Of a stretch of 64,000 bases of DNA, positions 18,218-26,992 are shown piece by piece. The notes under the pieces were generated by a model. It was given only the letters and a program-made list of their open reading frames with translations, was not told the DNA's origin and ran no database searches. Source of the stretch: Pseudothioclava nitratireducens (GTDB lineage Bacteria; Pseudomonadota; Alphaproteobacteria; Rhodobacterales; Rhodobacteraceae); assembly GCF_029210495.1 (NCBI RefSeq), contig NZ_JARGDK010000012.1, forward strand, positions 1-64,000, in the 5' to 3' direction. Every line of letters starts with the position of its first letter. The first letter of the stretch is position 1. Position numbers and translations under genes: made by a program.

Positions 18218-19489
18218 TTATTGGAAAACAGCGCTCGGGTTGTCGAGGCTGTCAGAGCCTTCGACCTCGATCGCGGCGCCCAGCGCGCTCACCGCCCGCT
18301 CGATCGAACGGGTCTGCGCCACCAGCGCCTCGACCGCACCTTCGATCAGCGCGCGGCCCTCATCATTGCCCATGGCGAGCATCTGGTCATAGGCCATCCC
18401 GCTTTCGGCACGCTCTTTCAGACGGCCCAGCGCCGCCACCGACAGGTCCAGCTCGCTGCGCAGTTGCGCATCCACCTCGGGCGCACGCGCCGCCACCAAA
18501 TCGGAGAGCGACGGGCCGCTCACCTCCCTGCCGTCGATCCGGGTATAGCTGCCGGTGTAGACGTTCCGGATGCCCACCCCGTCATAGTAATGCGACAGGT
18601 GGGTCATGTCCGAGAAGCAGTCATGCTCTTCCTCGGGATCATGGAGCATTAGGCCCAGCTTGATGCGTTCGCCTGCGAGTTCGCCGTAAGACAGCGAGCC
18701 CATCCCGGTCAGAATTGTCGAGATACCCGCCTCGGGGGCTTCGAGCACAGCCGCGCGCGCGGCACCGCCCTCAGCCCAGTTTGCAGCCATCTCTTGCAGG
18801 TCCGCGATCAGAAGATCGGTCGCTGCGCGCAGATAATCCGCGCGGCGGTCGCAATTGCCACCCGTGCAATCGGCCCCTTGAATGAAATCCGTGTAAGGGC
18901 GCTCCCCCGCCCCCGCATCGGTGCCGTTCAGGTCCTGCCCCCAGAGCAGGAATTCGATGGCGTGATAGCCGGTCGCGACATTGGCCTCGATCCCCTCGGC
19001 CTCGTGCAGCACCTCGCCCAACAGCGCCGGCGTGATCTCGGTCGCGTCGATCTCTTGCCCGGCGATGGTCAGGGTCGGGTTCGCAATGACGTTGAGCAGC
19101 GCGTAGTCGTTTTCCTCGTTCACGGCCGCCGAGCCCGGATCGACATAGTCGATCAGCCCCTCGTCGAGCGGCCAGGCGTTCACCTTGCCCTCCCAGTCAT
19201 CGACGATGGCATTGCCGAAACGGAAGGCCTCGGTCTGCTGGTAGGGGATGCGGGCCGCGACCCATGCGGCGCGCGCGGCCATGAGTGTCTCGGGCGAAGG
19301 CGCGGCGATCAGCGCCTCGACCGCCGCGCGCAGCGACTCGGCGGTGGCGACGCTATCGCCATACCCGGCTTCGGCAATATCGGCATAGGTGTCGAGCACC
19401 GCAAGCGTGGCAGGCGCATCGGCATGGGCCAGAAGCGGAGCGGAAATCAGGGCGGTCGTTGCGATACAGGCGGTCAGGGTGCGGGTCAT
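18218..19489 (-). CDS. imelysin family protein (iron-regulated protein A-like)
   Basis: 423 residues with a Sec signal cleaved near AHADAPA. The imelysin GxHxxE motif appears as GYHAIEFLLWGQD, and PYQQTEAFRFGNAIVDDWEGKVN and NCDRRADYLRAA are conserved family stretches. Imelysins (peptidase M75 name, ICMP-type) are periplasmic or outer-membrane proteins associated with iron uptake and induced by iron limitation. It heads a four-gene operon and has an iron-box-like palindrome 42-56 bases upstream of its ATG. Confidence 0.92.
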   Translation of the reverse strand: MTRTLTACIATTALISAPLLAHADAPATLAVLDTYADIAEAGYGDSVATAESLRAAVEALIAAPSPETLMAARAAWVAARIPYQQTEAFRFGNAIVDDWEGKVNAWPLDEGLIDYVDPGSAAVNEENDYALLNVIANPTLTIAGQEIDATEITPALLGEVLHEAEGIEANVATGYHAIEFLLWGQDLNGTDAGAGERPYTDFIQGADCTGGNCDRRADYLRAATDLLIADLQEMAANWAEGGAARAAVLEAPEAGISTILTGMGSLSYGELAGERIKLGLMLHDPEEEHDCFSDMTHLSHYYDGVGIRNVYTGSYTRIDGREVSGPSLSDLVAARAPEVDAQLRSELDLSVAALGRLKERAESGMAYDQMLAMGNDEGRALIEGAVEALVAQTRSIERAVSALGAAIEVEGSDSLDNPSAVFQ

Positions 19490-19529
19490 GGCGGTCCTCG
19501 GTTCAGTATTCTCCCAATGCCGAGAATAA

Positions 19530-19546
19530 CTGACTTAATGAGTCAG
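19530..19546 (-). promoter_or_regulatory. iron-box-like operator (TGA-N9-TCA palindrome)
   Basis: The 17-mer CTGACTTAATGAGTCAG has the TGA-N9-TCA form described for the predicted iron-responsive box of Rhodobacterales. Outer arms CTGACT/AGTCAG are perfect, and it lies just upstream of the imelysin operon, whose family is iron-regulated elsewhere. Which regulator binds (RirA/Iron-Rhodo type, Fur/Mur or Irr) cannot be decided here. Confidence 0.6.
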
Positions 19547-19640
19547 ATTTGTAAACCCGATTTTTTTACTAAAGATTTCCTCCGATGCATTCCCCAGTCC
19601 GGGCCGATTCGATCTCCAAGCACCACCACCGGCCTGAAAT

Positions 19641-19668
19641 GCAAATAGCCGCACCCGAGGGCGCGGCT
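19641..19668 (-). terminator. rpmG terminator
   Basis: On the minus strand AGCCGCGCCCTCGGGTGCGGCT (19647-19668) folds with a six-base outer stem and is followed by ATTTGCATTT, an imperfect T tract, 26 bases after the rpmG stop. Confidence 0.55.
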
Positions 19669-19693
19669 TGTGCGGTTACAAGTCAGACAGATC

Positions 19694-19861
19694 TTACTTG
19701 ATCTTGCCTTCTTTGTATTCAACGTGCTTGCGGACAACCGGATCGTATTTGTTCACGGTCATCTTTTCCGTCATGGTGCGGGCGTTCTTCTTGGTCACAT
19801 AGAAGTGCCCGGTGCCCGCCGTCGAGTTCAGACGGATCTTGATCGTCGTCGGCTTCGCCAT
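19694..19861 (-). CDS. rpmG: 50S ribosomal protein L33
   Basis: 55 residues, starting [18 protein letters not shown] and ending VEYKEGKIK, with the L33 core [15 protein letters not shown] and [10 protein letters not shown]. It lacks the zinc-binding cysteines of the C+ form, as usual for most alphaproteobacterial L33. The ATG at 19861 follows AGGAGAGAGAAA. Confidence 0.97.
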
Positions 19862-20017
19862 TTTCTCTCTCCTAGAGTCGGGCACACGCGCATCGGGCGC
19901 GACACCCTCGAAATCCTTGAAGCCCGCCTTTTACCGAGGCGCAGCCCGGAGTCAACCAAGAAACCGGACCACGCGCCGAATTTTTCGCATTCCCTGCACC
20001 GGATGCAGGCCCCGCGC

Positions 20018-20728
20018 TCAGACGGTCGGCTTGCCCATCGCGTGATGGATCTCGAGCACCTTGGGCGCCTCGAGCCCAAGGGCCGCCGCCAGATTGGCGA
20101 GATACTGCTTCTCGGCCTCGGTATCGACCGAAATCACCATGAGCGCCGCCGAATAGACCTGCGCCTTGGTGGCATCGGTCGCGGCGGAGGCCAGTGCCGA
20201 GATGTCGATCGGCGCGTCGAGTTCGGCCTCGACAAAGGCGATCTCTTCATCCGACGCATCGCCCAGATGGTCGAGGATCTTCGCCCGCTCCTCTGCGTCA
20301 ATCTCGCCATCGGCCTTGGCAGCCTGAATCATCGCGCGGATCATCAGCTTGGCCTGCTCTTCCATCATCGCATTGACCGGGGTGCCGGAGGTGACAGCGC
20401 CGAGCATATCGCCCAGCCCCTTCGCACCTGCCGCCGCGGCGCCGGTCATCGCAGTCATCAAGCCGCCAAGACCCGCCTCGGTCGCCTCGGTCGCGGTGGC
20501 AGCCTGATCCCCGAACTTGGCGAACATATCGCGCACGGCCGCCTTACCACCGGGAACTCCGAACTTCTCCGCCATTTCGCCCATCTGGTCAGCCATGCCG
20601 CCCTCGGCACCCGCGTTGCGCAGCGCGTCTTTCATGCCATCGAGCCCGCCCGCCTTGCGGAACTTGTCAACGCCCTTTGCGGCGGCGAAACCCACGGCCA
20701 GAGTTGCCAGTGTCTTAACGAAGCTCAT
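20018..20728 (-). CDS. DUF533 / TerB-like family protein
   Basis: 236 residues. An N-terminal Gly/Ala-rich helical region (MSFVKTLATLAVGFAAAKGV) is followed by a DUF533 domain with LMIRAMIQAAKADGEIDAEE, the acidic AKADGEID motif shared with TerB-like proteins, which suggests divalent cation binding. E. coli YebE is a membrane-anchored relative tied to envelope stress. Monocistronic. Confidence 0.84.
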   Translation of the reverse strand: MSFVKTLATLAVGFAAAKGVDKFRKAGGLDGMKDALRNAGAEGGMADQMGEMAEKFGVPGGKAAVRDMFAKFGDQAATATEATEAGLGGLMTAMTGAAAAGAKGLGDMLGAVTSGTPVNAMMEEQAKLMIRAMIQAAKADGEIDAEERAKILDHLGDASDEEIAFVEAELDAPIDISALASAATDATKAQVYSAALMVISVDTEAEKQYLANLAAALGLEAPKVLEIHHAMGKPTV

Positions 20729-20809
20729 GCTAAACCCCCTTATTTAATGGTCGGGCGAAGTGTTGCGCCAATGCGGGCCCATGTCCAATGATTCCCCGCC
20801 AGGCGCGGA

Positions 20810-21196
20810 TCAGACGGCGGCGATAACCGCCTCGAGCATGGTCTTGACCTTGGAGGCGACCTCGCCGAGCCCTTCATTCTCCACCGCCTGCATCGAGGCG
20901 ATCGGGTCCACGGCAGACACCTCGACGCCCTCGTCGAGCTGACGCAGGATCACGTTGCACGGCAGCATGGCACCGATCCGCGGCTCGTGCCCGATGGCCG
21001 TGAAGGCAAGCTTCGGGTTGCACGCCCCGAGGATCTTGTAATGCGCCATGTCCTCGCCAAGCTTGGTCTTCATCGTGGCCGCCACGTCGATCTCGGTCAG
21101 AACGCCGAAACCGCCATCGGCAAGCGCCTTGCGCGTGCGGGCCTCGACCTCGGCGAAGTCCGCGTCCGTGATGATGCGGTCGATCGTGTAACTCAT
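20810..21196 (-). CDS. DUF302 domain-containing protein
   Basis: 128 residues with the DUF302 pattern: VEARTRKALADGGFGVLTEI, HYKILGACNPKLAF and IGAMLPCNVILRQ. The conserved G-A-C-N-P and P-C-N segments hold two cysteines that could bind metal or undergo redox change. Function is unknown. It is monocistronic, just downstream (in its own direction it reads away) from the rnpB 3' end. Confidence 0.88.
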   Translation of the reverse strand: MSYTIDRIITDADFAEVEARTRKALADGGFGVLTEIDVAATMKTKLGEDMAHYKILGACNPKLAFTAIGHEPRIGAMLPCNVILRQLDEGVEVSAVDPIASMQAVENEGLGEVASKVKTMLEAVIAAV

Positions 21197-21279
21197 AGCG
21201 TCCTCCTTGATACCTTTCGATCAAGGTCGGCACGCGCCCCCGCAAGATCAAGACGAGGGCAACGATTTGTTGAAAATTT

Positions 21280-21677
21280 GCGCGGATGGCCTGTAAGCCG
21301 GATTTTGTTCCGGGGGTCGCCCCCCTTCGATGACCATTCCTCTGGCCCTGCGATTGCTCGCAGGATCTAGCCGCCAACCCGGACCGCTCGGGGCGAAGCT
21401 CCCCTGCCGCAAGCGGCGCGCGATCCCTATTCGGCGTTGCTCCCGGTGGGGCTTGCCGTGCCGGTTCGGTTGCCCGTCCCGCGGTGGGCTCTTACCCCAC
21501 CGTTTCACCCTTACCCTGCAAGCAGGGCGGTTTGTTCTCTGTGGCGCTTTCCGTCGGGTTGCCCCGCCCGGGCGTTACCCGGCACCGTCGCTTCATGGAG
21601 TCCGGACTTTCCTCGCCCGCCCAGCTATCCGCCGAAGCGGAGCTATGAGCGAACGCGGCCATCCAGCCATCCGCGCG
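21280..21677 (-). ncRNA. rnpB: RNase P RNA (bacterial class A)
   Basis: Read on the minus strand, the universal RNase P core is present: GAGGAAAGTCCGGACTCC near the 5' end, ACAGAGA and AACCCGACGGAAAGCGCC, GGGTAAGGGTGAAACGGTG with GTAAGAGCCCACCG, and near the 3' end AACAAAATCCGGCTTACAGG. GGATGGCC at the 5' end pairs with GGCCATCC at 21284-21291 to form P1. This ribozyme removes tRNA leaders. Ends are accurate to about ten bases. Confidence 0.95.
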
Positions 21678-21682
21678 CGCCT

Positions 21683-21712
21683 GCCTTACGCCCGCAAGGC
21701 CGGGAACGTCAA
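21683..21712 (-). promoter_or_regulatory. predicted rnpB promoter
   Basis: On the minus strand TTGACG (21707-21712) and TAAGGC (21683-21688), 18 bases apart, would start transcription near 21676, matching the rnpB 5' end. Confidence 0.4.
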
Positions 21713-21754
21713 GACGAAGGGGGCTTTCCGCCCCCTCTGGGCTACGCCCATTCA

Positions 21755-21861
21755 CCCCCGAGGATATTTGACGCGATTGGAAGACTGGAAATCTCTTCGC
21801 TTCCAATCGCCCGAAATATCCCGGGGGAAGGCGCGGCACGCGCCGCGGGGGCAGAGCCCCC
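21755..21861. repeat. long palindromic intergenic repeat plus terminator hairpin
   Basis: Two arms (CCCCCGAGGATATTT...GCGATTGGAAG at 21755-21784 and CTTCCAATCGC...AAATATCCCGGGGG ending at 21827) form a ~73-base imperfect inverted repeat, and GGGGGCAGAGCCCCC (21847-21861) follows. The same composite occurs at 25758-25892. It sits at the 3' end of the amidase gene, where it probably ends transcription. Confidence 0.65.
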
Positions 21862-21862
21862 G

Positions 21863-22543
21863 TCACGCGCTCCGCCAGGAGCCGCCATCCGAGCCGAAAC
21901 GTGCCGCGAGATCGGCAATCAGCGCCATATCGGTCGCGTCCAGGGGGCCCTCGTGGCGCGGACGAAAGCGCAGGCGGAAGGCCGAAAGCAGGGTTTCCGG
22001 CGCGACATCCGGATAGCCGAAGGCCATCGCGAGCGCGGTGAAGCTTTCTGGCGTTGGATCGGGGGCCGGACCAGAGTCGGGCCAGATCGCCAGCCCTTGC
22101 CTAGCCAAGCGCAGCCAGTCGAAGCGGGGGCCGGGGTCGATCTTGCGGTCGGGGGCCATGTCGGAATGGCCAATCACCGCCTCGGGTCCGAGGTTCCAAC
22201 GGCCCAGAATTCCGCGCAGCAGCGTCTCGAGCGCCGCCATCTGCGGCTCGGGGAAAGGCGCGTCGCCAGTATTCGCCAGTTCGATCCCGATCGAGCGCGA
22301 GTTCACATCGCCCAGCCCGCCCCAACTGCCAGCACCGGCATGCCAGGCGCGCATCTCCTCGGCGACAAGCTGATGGGTCTCTCCATCCTCGCCGATCAGC
22401 CAATGCGCGGACACCTCTGCCTCGGGCAGGCAGAGCCGCTTATGCGCCGCGGCGCAGCTTGTCATGGCCGTGTAGTGGATGACCACCAGCTCCGGGCGCG
22501 CGCCCCCCCGTCTTTCGCCGAAATTCGGAGACGGGAGCGACAT
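21863..22543 (-). CDS. N-acetylmuramoyl-L-alanine amidase
   Basis: 226 residues, Amidase_2 fold, with zinc ligands in LVVIHYTAM and GHSDMAPDRKIDPG, and WLIGEDGETHQLVAEEMRAW and NSRSIGIELAN between, as in AmiD-type enzymes. A small C-terminal peptidoglycan-binding-like region covers about residues 160-220. It cleaves the amide between MurNAc and stem peptide for cell-wall turnover or recycling. No signal peptide is visible, so it may be cytosolic like AmpD. Its ATG abuts the stop of the upstream lipoprotein gene. Confidence 0.88.
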   Translation of the reverse strand: MSLPSPNFGERRGGARPELVVIHYTAMTSCAAAHKRLCLPEAEVSAHWLIGEDGETHQLVAEEMRAWHAGAGSWGGLGDVNSRSIGIELANTGDAPFPEPQMAALETLLRGILGRWNLGPEAVIGHSDMAPDRKIDPGPRFDWLRLARQGLAIWPDSGPAPDPTPESFTALAMAFGYPDVAPETLLSAFRLRFRPRHEGPLDATDMALIADLAARFGSDGGSWRSA

Positions 22544-23170
22544 TTATTGCAGCGCCGCGCGGAACGGGCGCGGGTCCCAGCCGCAGACGAACCCGTCGCC
22601 ATCGGGATCGAGGTTCTTGCGGTCTTTCTGCGGGCCACCGGCCTCGAGGAACGCCATCTGAGCCAGATCCGGCGAGACGTATTTCGCGCAGGCCTTCTCG
22701 GTGCTGGTGAGCGCTATACCGCCACGCGGATAGACCGACTGCCCCGGCTGATGGCTGACCGAGAGCGCGTAGGCGGCGAGGTTTGGACCGGCAGAGCCAT
22801 TCACCTGCGTCGCCTGCGCAGGGGCTACGCGCGGAGCGACGGAAGGGGCGGTCTGCGCGGGAGCGGTCGCGCGCAACGCGGCCAGCGCGTCGGCACCAAT
22901 GCTGCCCTGCGCTGCGGTCGCCGGTTGCGGGTCGATCGCCGAAAGCGGCGCGCCGGGCGCGAGTGTTTGGGGGCTCGTCGGCGGCAGGATTGGCTGCGCG
23001 GGCTGGGTCGGGGCGACCGTCTGGTTCGGCGTCATGCCGCGCAACTCCGCCTCACGGCGCAGCGCGTATTCGGTATAATCGCCAAAGCCGACGCCCGCGG
23101 CCGAATTGGGCACCCCCGGATCACAAGCCGCGACCGAAAGCCCTGCGAGAACCCATACCAGCTTGCGCAT
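22544..23170 (-). CDS. predicted lipoprotein with excalibur-like C-terminus
   Basis: About 208 residues. A signal and lipobox (VLAGLSVAACD) make it a likely lipoprotein; a long Pro/Ala/Gln/Thr-rich linker (residues ~50-125) leads to a C-terminal segment KYVSPDLAQMAF... with DPDGDGFVCGWDPRPFR, which resembles an excalibur-type Ca-binding motif (DxDxDGxxC). Upstream residues before MRKLVW do not look coding, so I use the ATG at 23170. The stop abuts the amidase ATG, implying a shared cell-envelope role. Confidence 0.72.
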   Translation of the reverse strand: MRKLVWVLAGLSVAACDPGVPNSAAGVGFGDYTEYALRREAELRGMTPNQTVAPTQPAQPILPPTSPQTLAPGAPLSAIDPQPATAAQGSIGADALAALRATAPAQTAPSVAPRVAPAQATQVNGSAGPNLAAYALSVSHQPGQSVYPRGGIALTSTEKACAKYVSPDLAQMAFLEAGGPQKDRKNLDPDGDGFVCGWDPRPFRAALQ

Positions 23171-23186
23171 CGCCTGCCCCTTTACC

Positions 23187-24665
23187 TTACCACCACTTCG
23201 ACGGCTTCGCCGCGAAACCTGCCGCTTTTTCAAGCACATAAGCATGGTTCAGGAGATCACCCTCTTCCCACGGACGCCCGATCAGTTGCAGCCCGAGCGG
23301 CAGCCCTTTGGAATCGAGCCCCACCGGAACCGAAATGCCCGGCAGACCCGCGAGGTTCACGGTCACGGTGAACACGTCGTTGAGATACATCTCGACCGGA
23401 TCGGCCTCGGCCATCTCGCCAAGCCCGAAGGCCGAGGACGGCGTCGCGGGCGTCAGGATCGCGTCGATCCCGGCGGCGAAGGCCTGATCGAAGTCACGCT
23501 TGATCAACGCGCGGACCTTGCGGGCGCGGTTGTAATAGGCGTCGTAGAAGCCCGCCGAGAGCACATAGGTGCCGATCATCACGCGGCGCTGGACCTCGGG
23601 GCCAAAGCCTTCGGCGCGGGTCTTTTCATACATCTCGGTGATGCCATCGCCCTTGCCCAGCTTGGCGCGGTGGCCATAGCGCACCCCGTCATAGCGCGCG
23701 AGGTTCGAGGACGCCTCGGCGGGGGCCACCACGTAATAGGCGGGCAGCGCGTATTTCGTATGCGGCAGCGAGATATCGACGATCTCGGCGCCGGCGTCCT
23801 TGAGCATCGCCGTGCCCTCAGCCCAGAGCTTCTCGATCTCGGCGGGCATGCCGTCCATGCGGTATTCCTTGGGGATACCGATCTTCTTGCCGCGAATGTC
23901 GCCGGTCAGCGCCGCCTCGAAATCCGGCACCGGAATATCGGCGCTGGTCGAGTCCTTTGGGTCGTGCGAGCACATCGTGCCCAGCATGATCGCCGCATCG
24001 CGCACTGATTTGGTCATCGGACCCGCCTGATCGAGCGAGGAGGCAAAGGCCACCACGCCCCAGCGCGAGACACGGCCATAGGTCGGCTTGATGCCGACGA
24101 TGCCGGTGAAGGCCGCCGGTTGACGGATCGAGCCGCCGGTGTCGGTGCCGGTCGCGGCCAGACACAGGTCCGCCGCCACAGCCGCCGCCGACCCGCCCGA
24201 GGAGCCGCCCGGCGTGCGCTGCACGTCATCGACCTTCCACGGGTTCACCACGGGGCCATAGCACGCGGTCTCGTTCGAGGAGCCCATCGCGAACTCGTCC
24301 ATCGAGAGCTTGCCCAGCATCACCGCACCTGCGTCCCAGAGGTTCTGGGTCACGGTGGATTCGTATTCCGGCTTGAACCCTTCGAGGATGTTCGAGGCGG
24401 CCTGAGAGGCGACGCCCTTGGTGCAGAAGAGGTCCTTGATCCCCAGCGGGATGCCGCACATCGCGGGCGCATCGCCCGCCTTGATCCGCGCATCCGCAGC
24501 CCGCGCCTGGTCGAGCGCGATCTCGGGCGTCTTATGCACGAAAGCGTTCAGAACCCCTGCCCCTTCGATAGCGGACAGGCAAGCTTCGGTCAGGGCAACC
24601 GAAGTCGTCTCACCGGCGCGCAGCGCATCGCGCGCGGCCGAAATCGTCAGCGTGTTCAAGCTCAT
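23187..24665 (-). CDS. gatA: Asp-tRNA(Asn)/Glu-tRNA(Gln) amidotransferase subunit A
   Basis: 492 residues, normal GatA size. The Ser-cis-Ser-Lys triad of the amidase signature is visible: Lys in [14 protein letters not shown], Ser in [17 protein letters not shown] and [15 protein letters not shown]. It releases ammonia from glutamine for transamidation of Glu-tRNA(Gln), consistent with a non-GlnRS route and with gltX at 48103. Overlaps gatC by four bases; gatB is not in the window, as is common in Rhodobacterales. Confidence 0.97.
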   Translation of the reverse strand: MSLNTLTISAARDALRAGETTSVALTEACLSAIEGAGVLNAFVHKTPEIALDQARAADARIKAGDAPAMCGIPLGIKDLFCTKGVASQAASNILEGFKPEYESTVTQNLWDAGAVMLGKLSMDEFAMGSSNETACYGPVVNPWKVDDVQRTPGGSSGGSAAAVAADLCLAATGTDTGGSIRQPAAFTGIVGIKPTYGRVSRWGVVAFASSLDQAGPMTKSVRDAAIMLGTMCSHDPKDSTSADIPVPDFEAALTGDIRGKKIGIPKEYRMDGMPAEIEKLWAEGTAMLKDAGAEIVDISLPHTKYALPAYYVVAPAEASSNLARYDGVRYGHRAKLGKGDGITEMYEKTRAEGFGPEVQRRVMIGTYVLSAGFYDAYYNRARKVRALIKRDFDQAFAAGIDAILTPATPSSAFGLGEMAEADPVEMYLNDVFTVTVNLAGLPGISVPVGLDSKGLPLGLQLIGRPWEEGDLLNHAYVLEKAAGFAAKPSKWW

Positions 24666-24949
24666 TCGACCACCTTCGGAACGGCAAAGAAGCCCTCGCG
24701 GGCGTCAGGGGCATTGGAGAGGATCTTGTCCTGATAGCCGCCATCAGTGACCGCATCGACGCGGCGCTTGAGGCGCATCGGCGTCACCGAGGTCATCGGC
24801 TCGATGCCGTCCACATCGACCTCGTTGAGCTGTTCCATGAAGGTCAGGATGCCCGACAGGTCTTTGGCCAGTTCGGGCAGGTCCTCTTCGGCCACGGCAA
24901 TGCGCGCCAGATGCGCCACCTTGCGGGCGGTATCGATGTCGATGGACAT
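24662..24949 (-). CDS. gatC: Asp/Glu-tRNA amidotransferase subunit C
   Basis: 95 residues, starting [17 protein letters not shown], with [21 protein letters not shown] and the final [12 protein letters not shown], all typical GatC. It stabilises the GatA-GatB complex. ATG overlap (ATGA at 24662-24665) with gatA shows coupling. Divergent from the UPF0173 hydrolase at 25065. Confidence 0.96.
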   Translation of the reverse strand: MSIDIDTARKVAHLARIAVAEEDLPELAKDLSGILTFMEQLNEVDVDGIEPMTSVTPMRLKRRVDAVTDGGYQDKILSNAPDAREGFFAVPKVVE

Positions 24950-25064
24950 GGGTCTCTCCGCTAATCTCGGACCGGGTTTAGCCGCACGGGCGCAGGCTTT
25001 CAAGCGGCGCTTCCCTTATGGGGCGGGCGCGCTACTGTGGAAAGCGACAGACAGGAGGATAGCG

Positions 25065-25757
25065 ATGAAACTCAACTGGCTTGGACATTCCGGTTTCCGT
25101 CTCGAAATCGAGGGGGCGGTGATCCTGATCGACCCGTGGCTCACGGGCAATCCGATGTTCCCCGAGGCGCGCCGCGCTGAGGCGATCAGAGGCGCAACGC
25201 ATATCCTGCTCACCCATGGGCACGGAGACCACTCGGGCGACACGCTCGCCATCGCCAAGGACCTCGGCATCCCCGTGGTCGGCAGCTATGACATTGTGAG
25301 CCATTGGGAAGCGTCAGAAGGCATCCAGGGCATCGGCTTCAACAAAGGCGGCACGGTCGATCTGGGCGGCGCGAAAGTAACGATGGTGAACGCCTGCCAC
25401 TCCTCATCAATCGGCTCTGAGACCGGCCCCGTCTATGCAGGCAGCGAAGCCGGCTACATGATCGCGGGCGAGGGTCATACGATCTATGTCTCGGGCGATA
25501 CCGACATCATGGCGGATATGGGCTGGATGGGCGAATATCACGCGCCCGATATCGGCATCCTCTGCGCGGGCGGACATTTCACCATGGACATGAAACGCGC
25601 GGCCTTTGCGGCGCGCAAGTTTTTCGACTTCAAAACGGTCATCCCCTGCCACTACCGCACCTTCCCGCTGCTCGAACAAAGCGCCCAAGCACTGATCGAG
25701 GGACTGCCGGGTGTGACGGTGATCGAACCCGAGGTTCTGACCCCGATCGCGCTCTGA
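25065..25757 (+). CDS. UPF0173 family metal-dependent hydrolase
   Basis: 230 residues, metallo-beta-lactamase fold: N-terminus KLNWLGHSGFRLE, HxHxDH motif as LLTHGHGDHSGD, later ligands in NACHSSS, VSGDTD and VIPCHYRTFP. Two-metal hydrolase of unknown substrate. AGGAGGATAGCG precedes the ATG at 25065. Followed by a composite repeat/terminator. Confidence 0.93.
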   Translation: MKLNWLGHSGFRLEIEGAVILIDPWLTGNPMFPEARRAEAIRGATHILLTHGHGDHSGDTLAIAKDLGIPVVGSYDIVSHWEASEGIQGIGFNKGGTVDLGGAKVTMVNACHSSSIGSETGPVYAGSEAGYMIAGEGHTIYVSGDTDIMADMGWMGEYHAPDIGILCAGGHFTMDMKRAAFAARKFFDFKTVIPCHYRTFPLLEQSAQALIEGLPGVTVIEPEVLTPIAL

Positions 25758-25892
25758 GAGGGGGCTCTGCCCCCGGCCTTCGGCCTCCCCCGGGATATTT
25801 GGAGCGATTGGAAGCGCAGGGGTTCCGGTCCTCCAATCGCGTCAAATATCCCGGGGTGAATTTTCCGCAGGAAAAGAGGGGCAGAGCCCCTC
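25758..25892. repeat. long palindromic intergenic repeat flanked by two terminator hairpins
   Basis: GGGGGCTCTGCCCCC just after the UPF0173 stop, then a 70-base palindrome (CCCCCGGGATATTTGG at 25787 to CAAATATCCCGGGG ending 25856, with inner arms GCGATTGGA/TCCAATCGC), then GAGGGGCAGAGCCCCTC (25876-25892). On the minus strand the last hairpin is followed by TTTTCC, a good terminator for the DsrE gene; on the plus strand the first serves the UPF0173 gene. Confidence 0.7.
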
Positions 25893-25899
25893 CCTCCGA

Positions 25900-26337
25900 T
25901 CAGGGTTTCAGGTAGGCGTAGCCTTGGCCCTGCAACTCCATCAGATAGACCGCGCCAGAGGGCACGATCTGGGCTTCTTCGACCAGAACCGGCGCGACGC
26001 CTTGCTTTTGGGTCATTCCCGCAATCGTGTTCGCGCAGGCGCGGAAGCTCACCGGTTGGCCTTCCAGCGCCATCTGTTCGATCCGCGCCTTCACCGGTGA
26101 GGTATCGCTGCGCAGCATGTGCAGGCCGGGCCCGTAGGTCACGATCTCCACCGCGACCTCTTCGCCCTTCTCCTTGTAATAGCCGATGATGTTGGCGGCA
26201 TTGTTCAGCGCAATATTCATGGTCTGCGGGTCGTTTTCATTGACCTGGATTGCGACCTTCTGGTCTGCCAGCGCGGGCAATGCCCAAAGCGCTGCGGCCA
26301 GAGCGAGCCCGAGACGGGCGCCTCCCTTGAGATGCAT
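25900..26337 (-). CDS. exported DsrE-family protein
   Basis: About 145 residues with a Sec signal (ARLGLALAAALWALPALADQ) followed by a DsrE/F-like sandwich fold: KVAIQVNEND..., GPGLHMLRSD, and FRACANTIAGMTQKQ. The conserved cysteine in RACANT is where DsrE-type proteins carry sulfur, so a periplasmic sulfur-relay or related role is possible but unproven. GGGAGG precedes the ATG at 26337. Promoter region upstream (26340-26420) is AT-rich. Confidence 0.78.
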   Translation of the reverse strand: MHLKGGARLGLALAAALWALPALADQKVAIQVNENDPQTMNIALNNAANIIGYYKEKGEEVAVEIVTYGPGLHMLRSDTSPVKARIEQMALEGQPVSFRACANTIAGMTQKQGVAPVLVEEAQIVPSGAVYLMELQGQGYAYLKP

Positions 26338-26420
26338 GTGAACCTCCCTTTTCACATCCGAACCCGCAGCGTCCGGGGGAATCGGGAATAAATCAATAGC
26401 TTTGAATATATGATTGGAGT

Positions 26421-26870
26421 TCAGCGCCGGGCGGCGAAGAACGCCCTGAGGAGTGCCTCTGCCTCGCGGGCGCCAATTCCGTCATAGACTTCCGGCACAT
26501 GATGGCATTGCGGATGCGCGAAGATACGCGGGCCCTGTGCGACACCACCGGATTTGGGATCGGCCGCGCCGTAATATATCCGGGCGATCCGCGCCTGCGA
26601 GAGAGCGGAGGCGCACATCGGGCAAGGTTCGAGCGTCACGTAGAGGTCATGCCCTGGCAGCCGCTCGGAGCCGGCAGCCGCGCAGGCCGCACGCAGCGCG
26701 AGGATCTCGGCATGCGCCGTCGGGTCCGCAAGTTCGCGCGTCCTGTTGCCCGACCGCGCCGCGACCGAGCCGTCGGGCGCGACGATCACCGCGCCCACCG
26801 GCACTTCGCCACGCGCCGCAGCCGCGCGCGCCTCTTCAAGGGCGATATCCATGTAGCTGGTGAAACTCAT
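26421..26870 (-). CDS. tadA: tRNA adenosine-34 deaminase TadA
   Basis: 149 residues, cytidine/adenosine deaminase fold. The zinc site is TAHAEILAL (His-Ala-Glu) and LEPCPMCASAL; YMDIALEEARAAAARGEVPVG and the start match TadA. It converts A34 to inosine in tRNA-Arg(ACG). Divergent from the pseudouridine synthase gene, with a 122-base shared region holding an 11-base inverted repeat. Confidence 0.93.
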   Translation of the reverse strand: MSFTSYMDIALEEARAAAARGEVPVGAVIVAPDGSVAARSGNRTRELADPTAHAEILALRAACAAAGSERLPGHDLYVTLEPCPMCASALSQARIARIYYGAADPKSGGVAQGPRIFAHPQCHHVPEVYDGIGAREAEALLRAFFAARR

Positions 26871-26898
26871 GTCCTTTCATCGCCCCGAACGCCCCTGC

Positions 26899-26950
26899 GC
26901 GCAAGGCGCTTTCCCTGCGGTTTCGAAAGGTGTAGAGAGGCGCCTTGCGC
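26899..26950. repeat. perfect 11-bp inverted repeat between divergent tadA and rluB
   Basis: GCGCAAGGCGC (26899-26909) and GCGCCTTGCGC (26940-26950) are exact reverse complements 30 bases apart; between them CTTTC and GAAAG can extend the stem. As RNA it is a hairpin in the rluB leader, as DNA a possible operator. Confidence 0.5.
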
Positions 26951-26992
26951 CGGCGTGTCGCCCGCGCCCATTCCCTTAGAAGGACGACAGAG

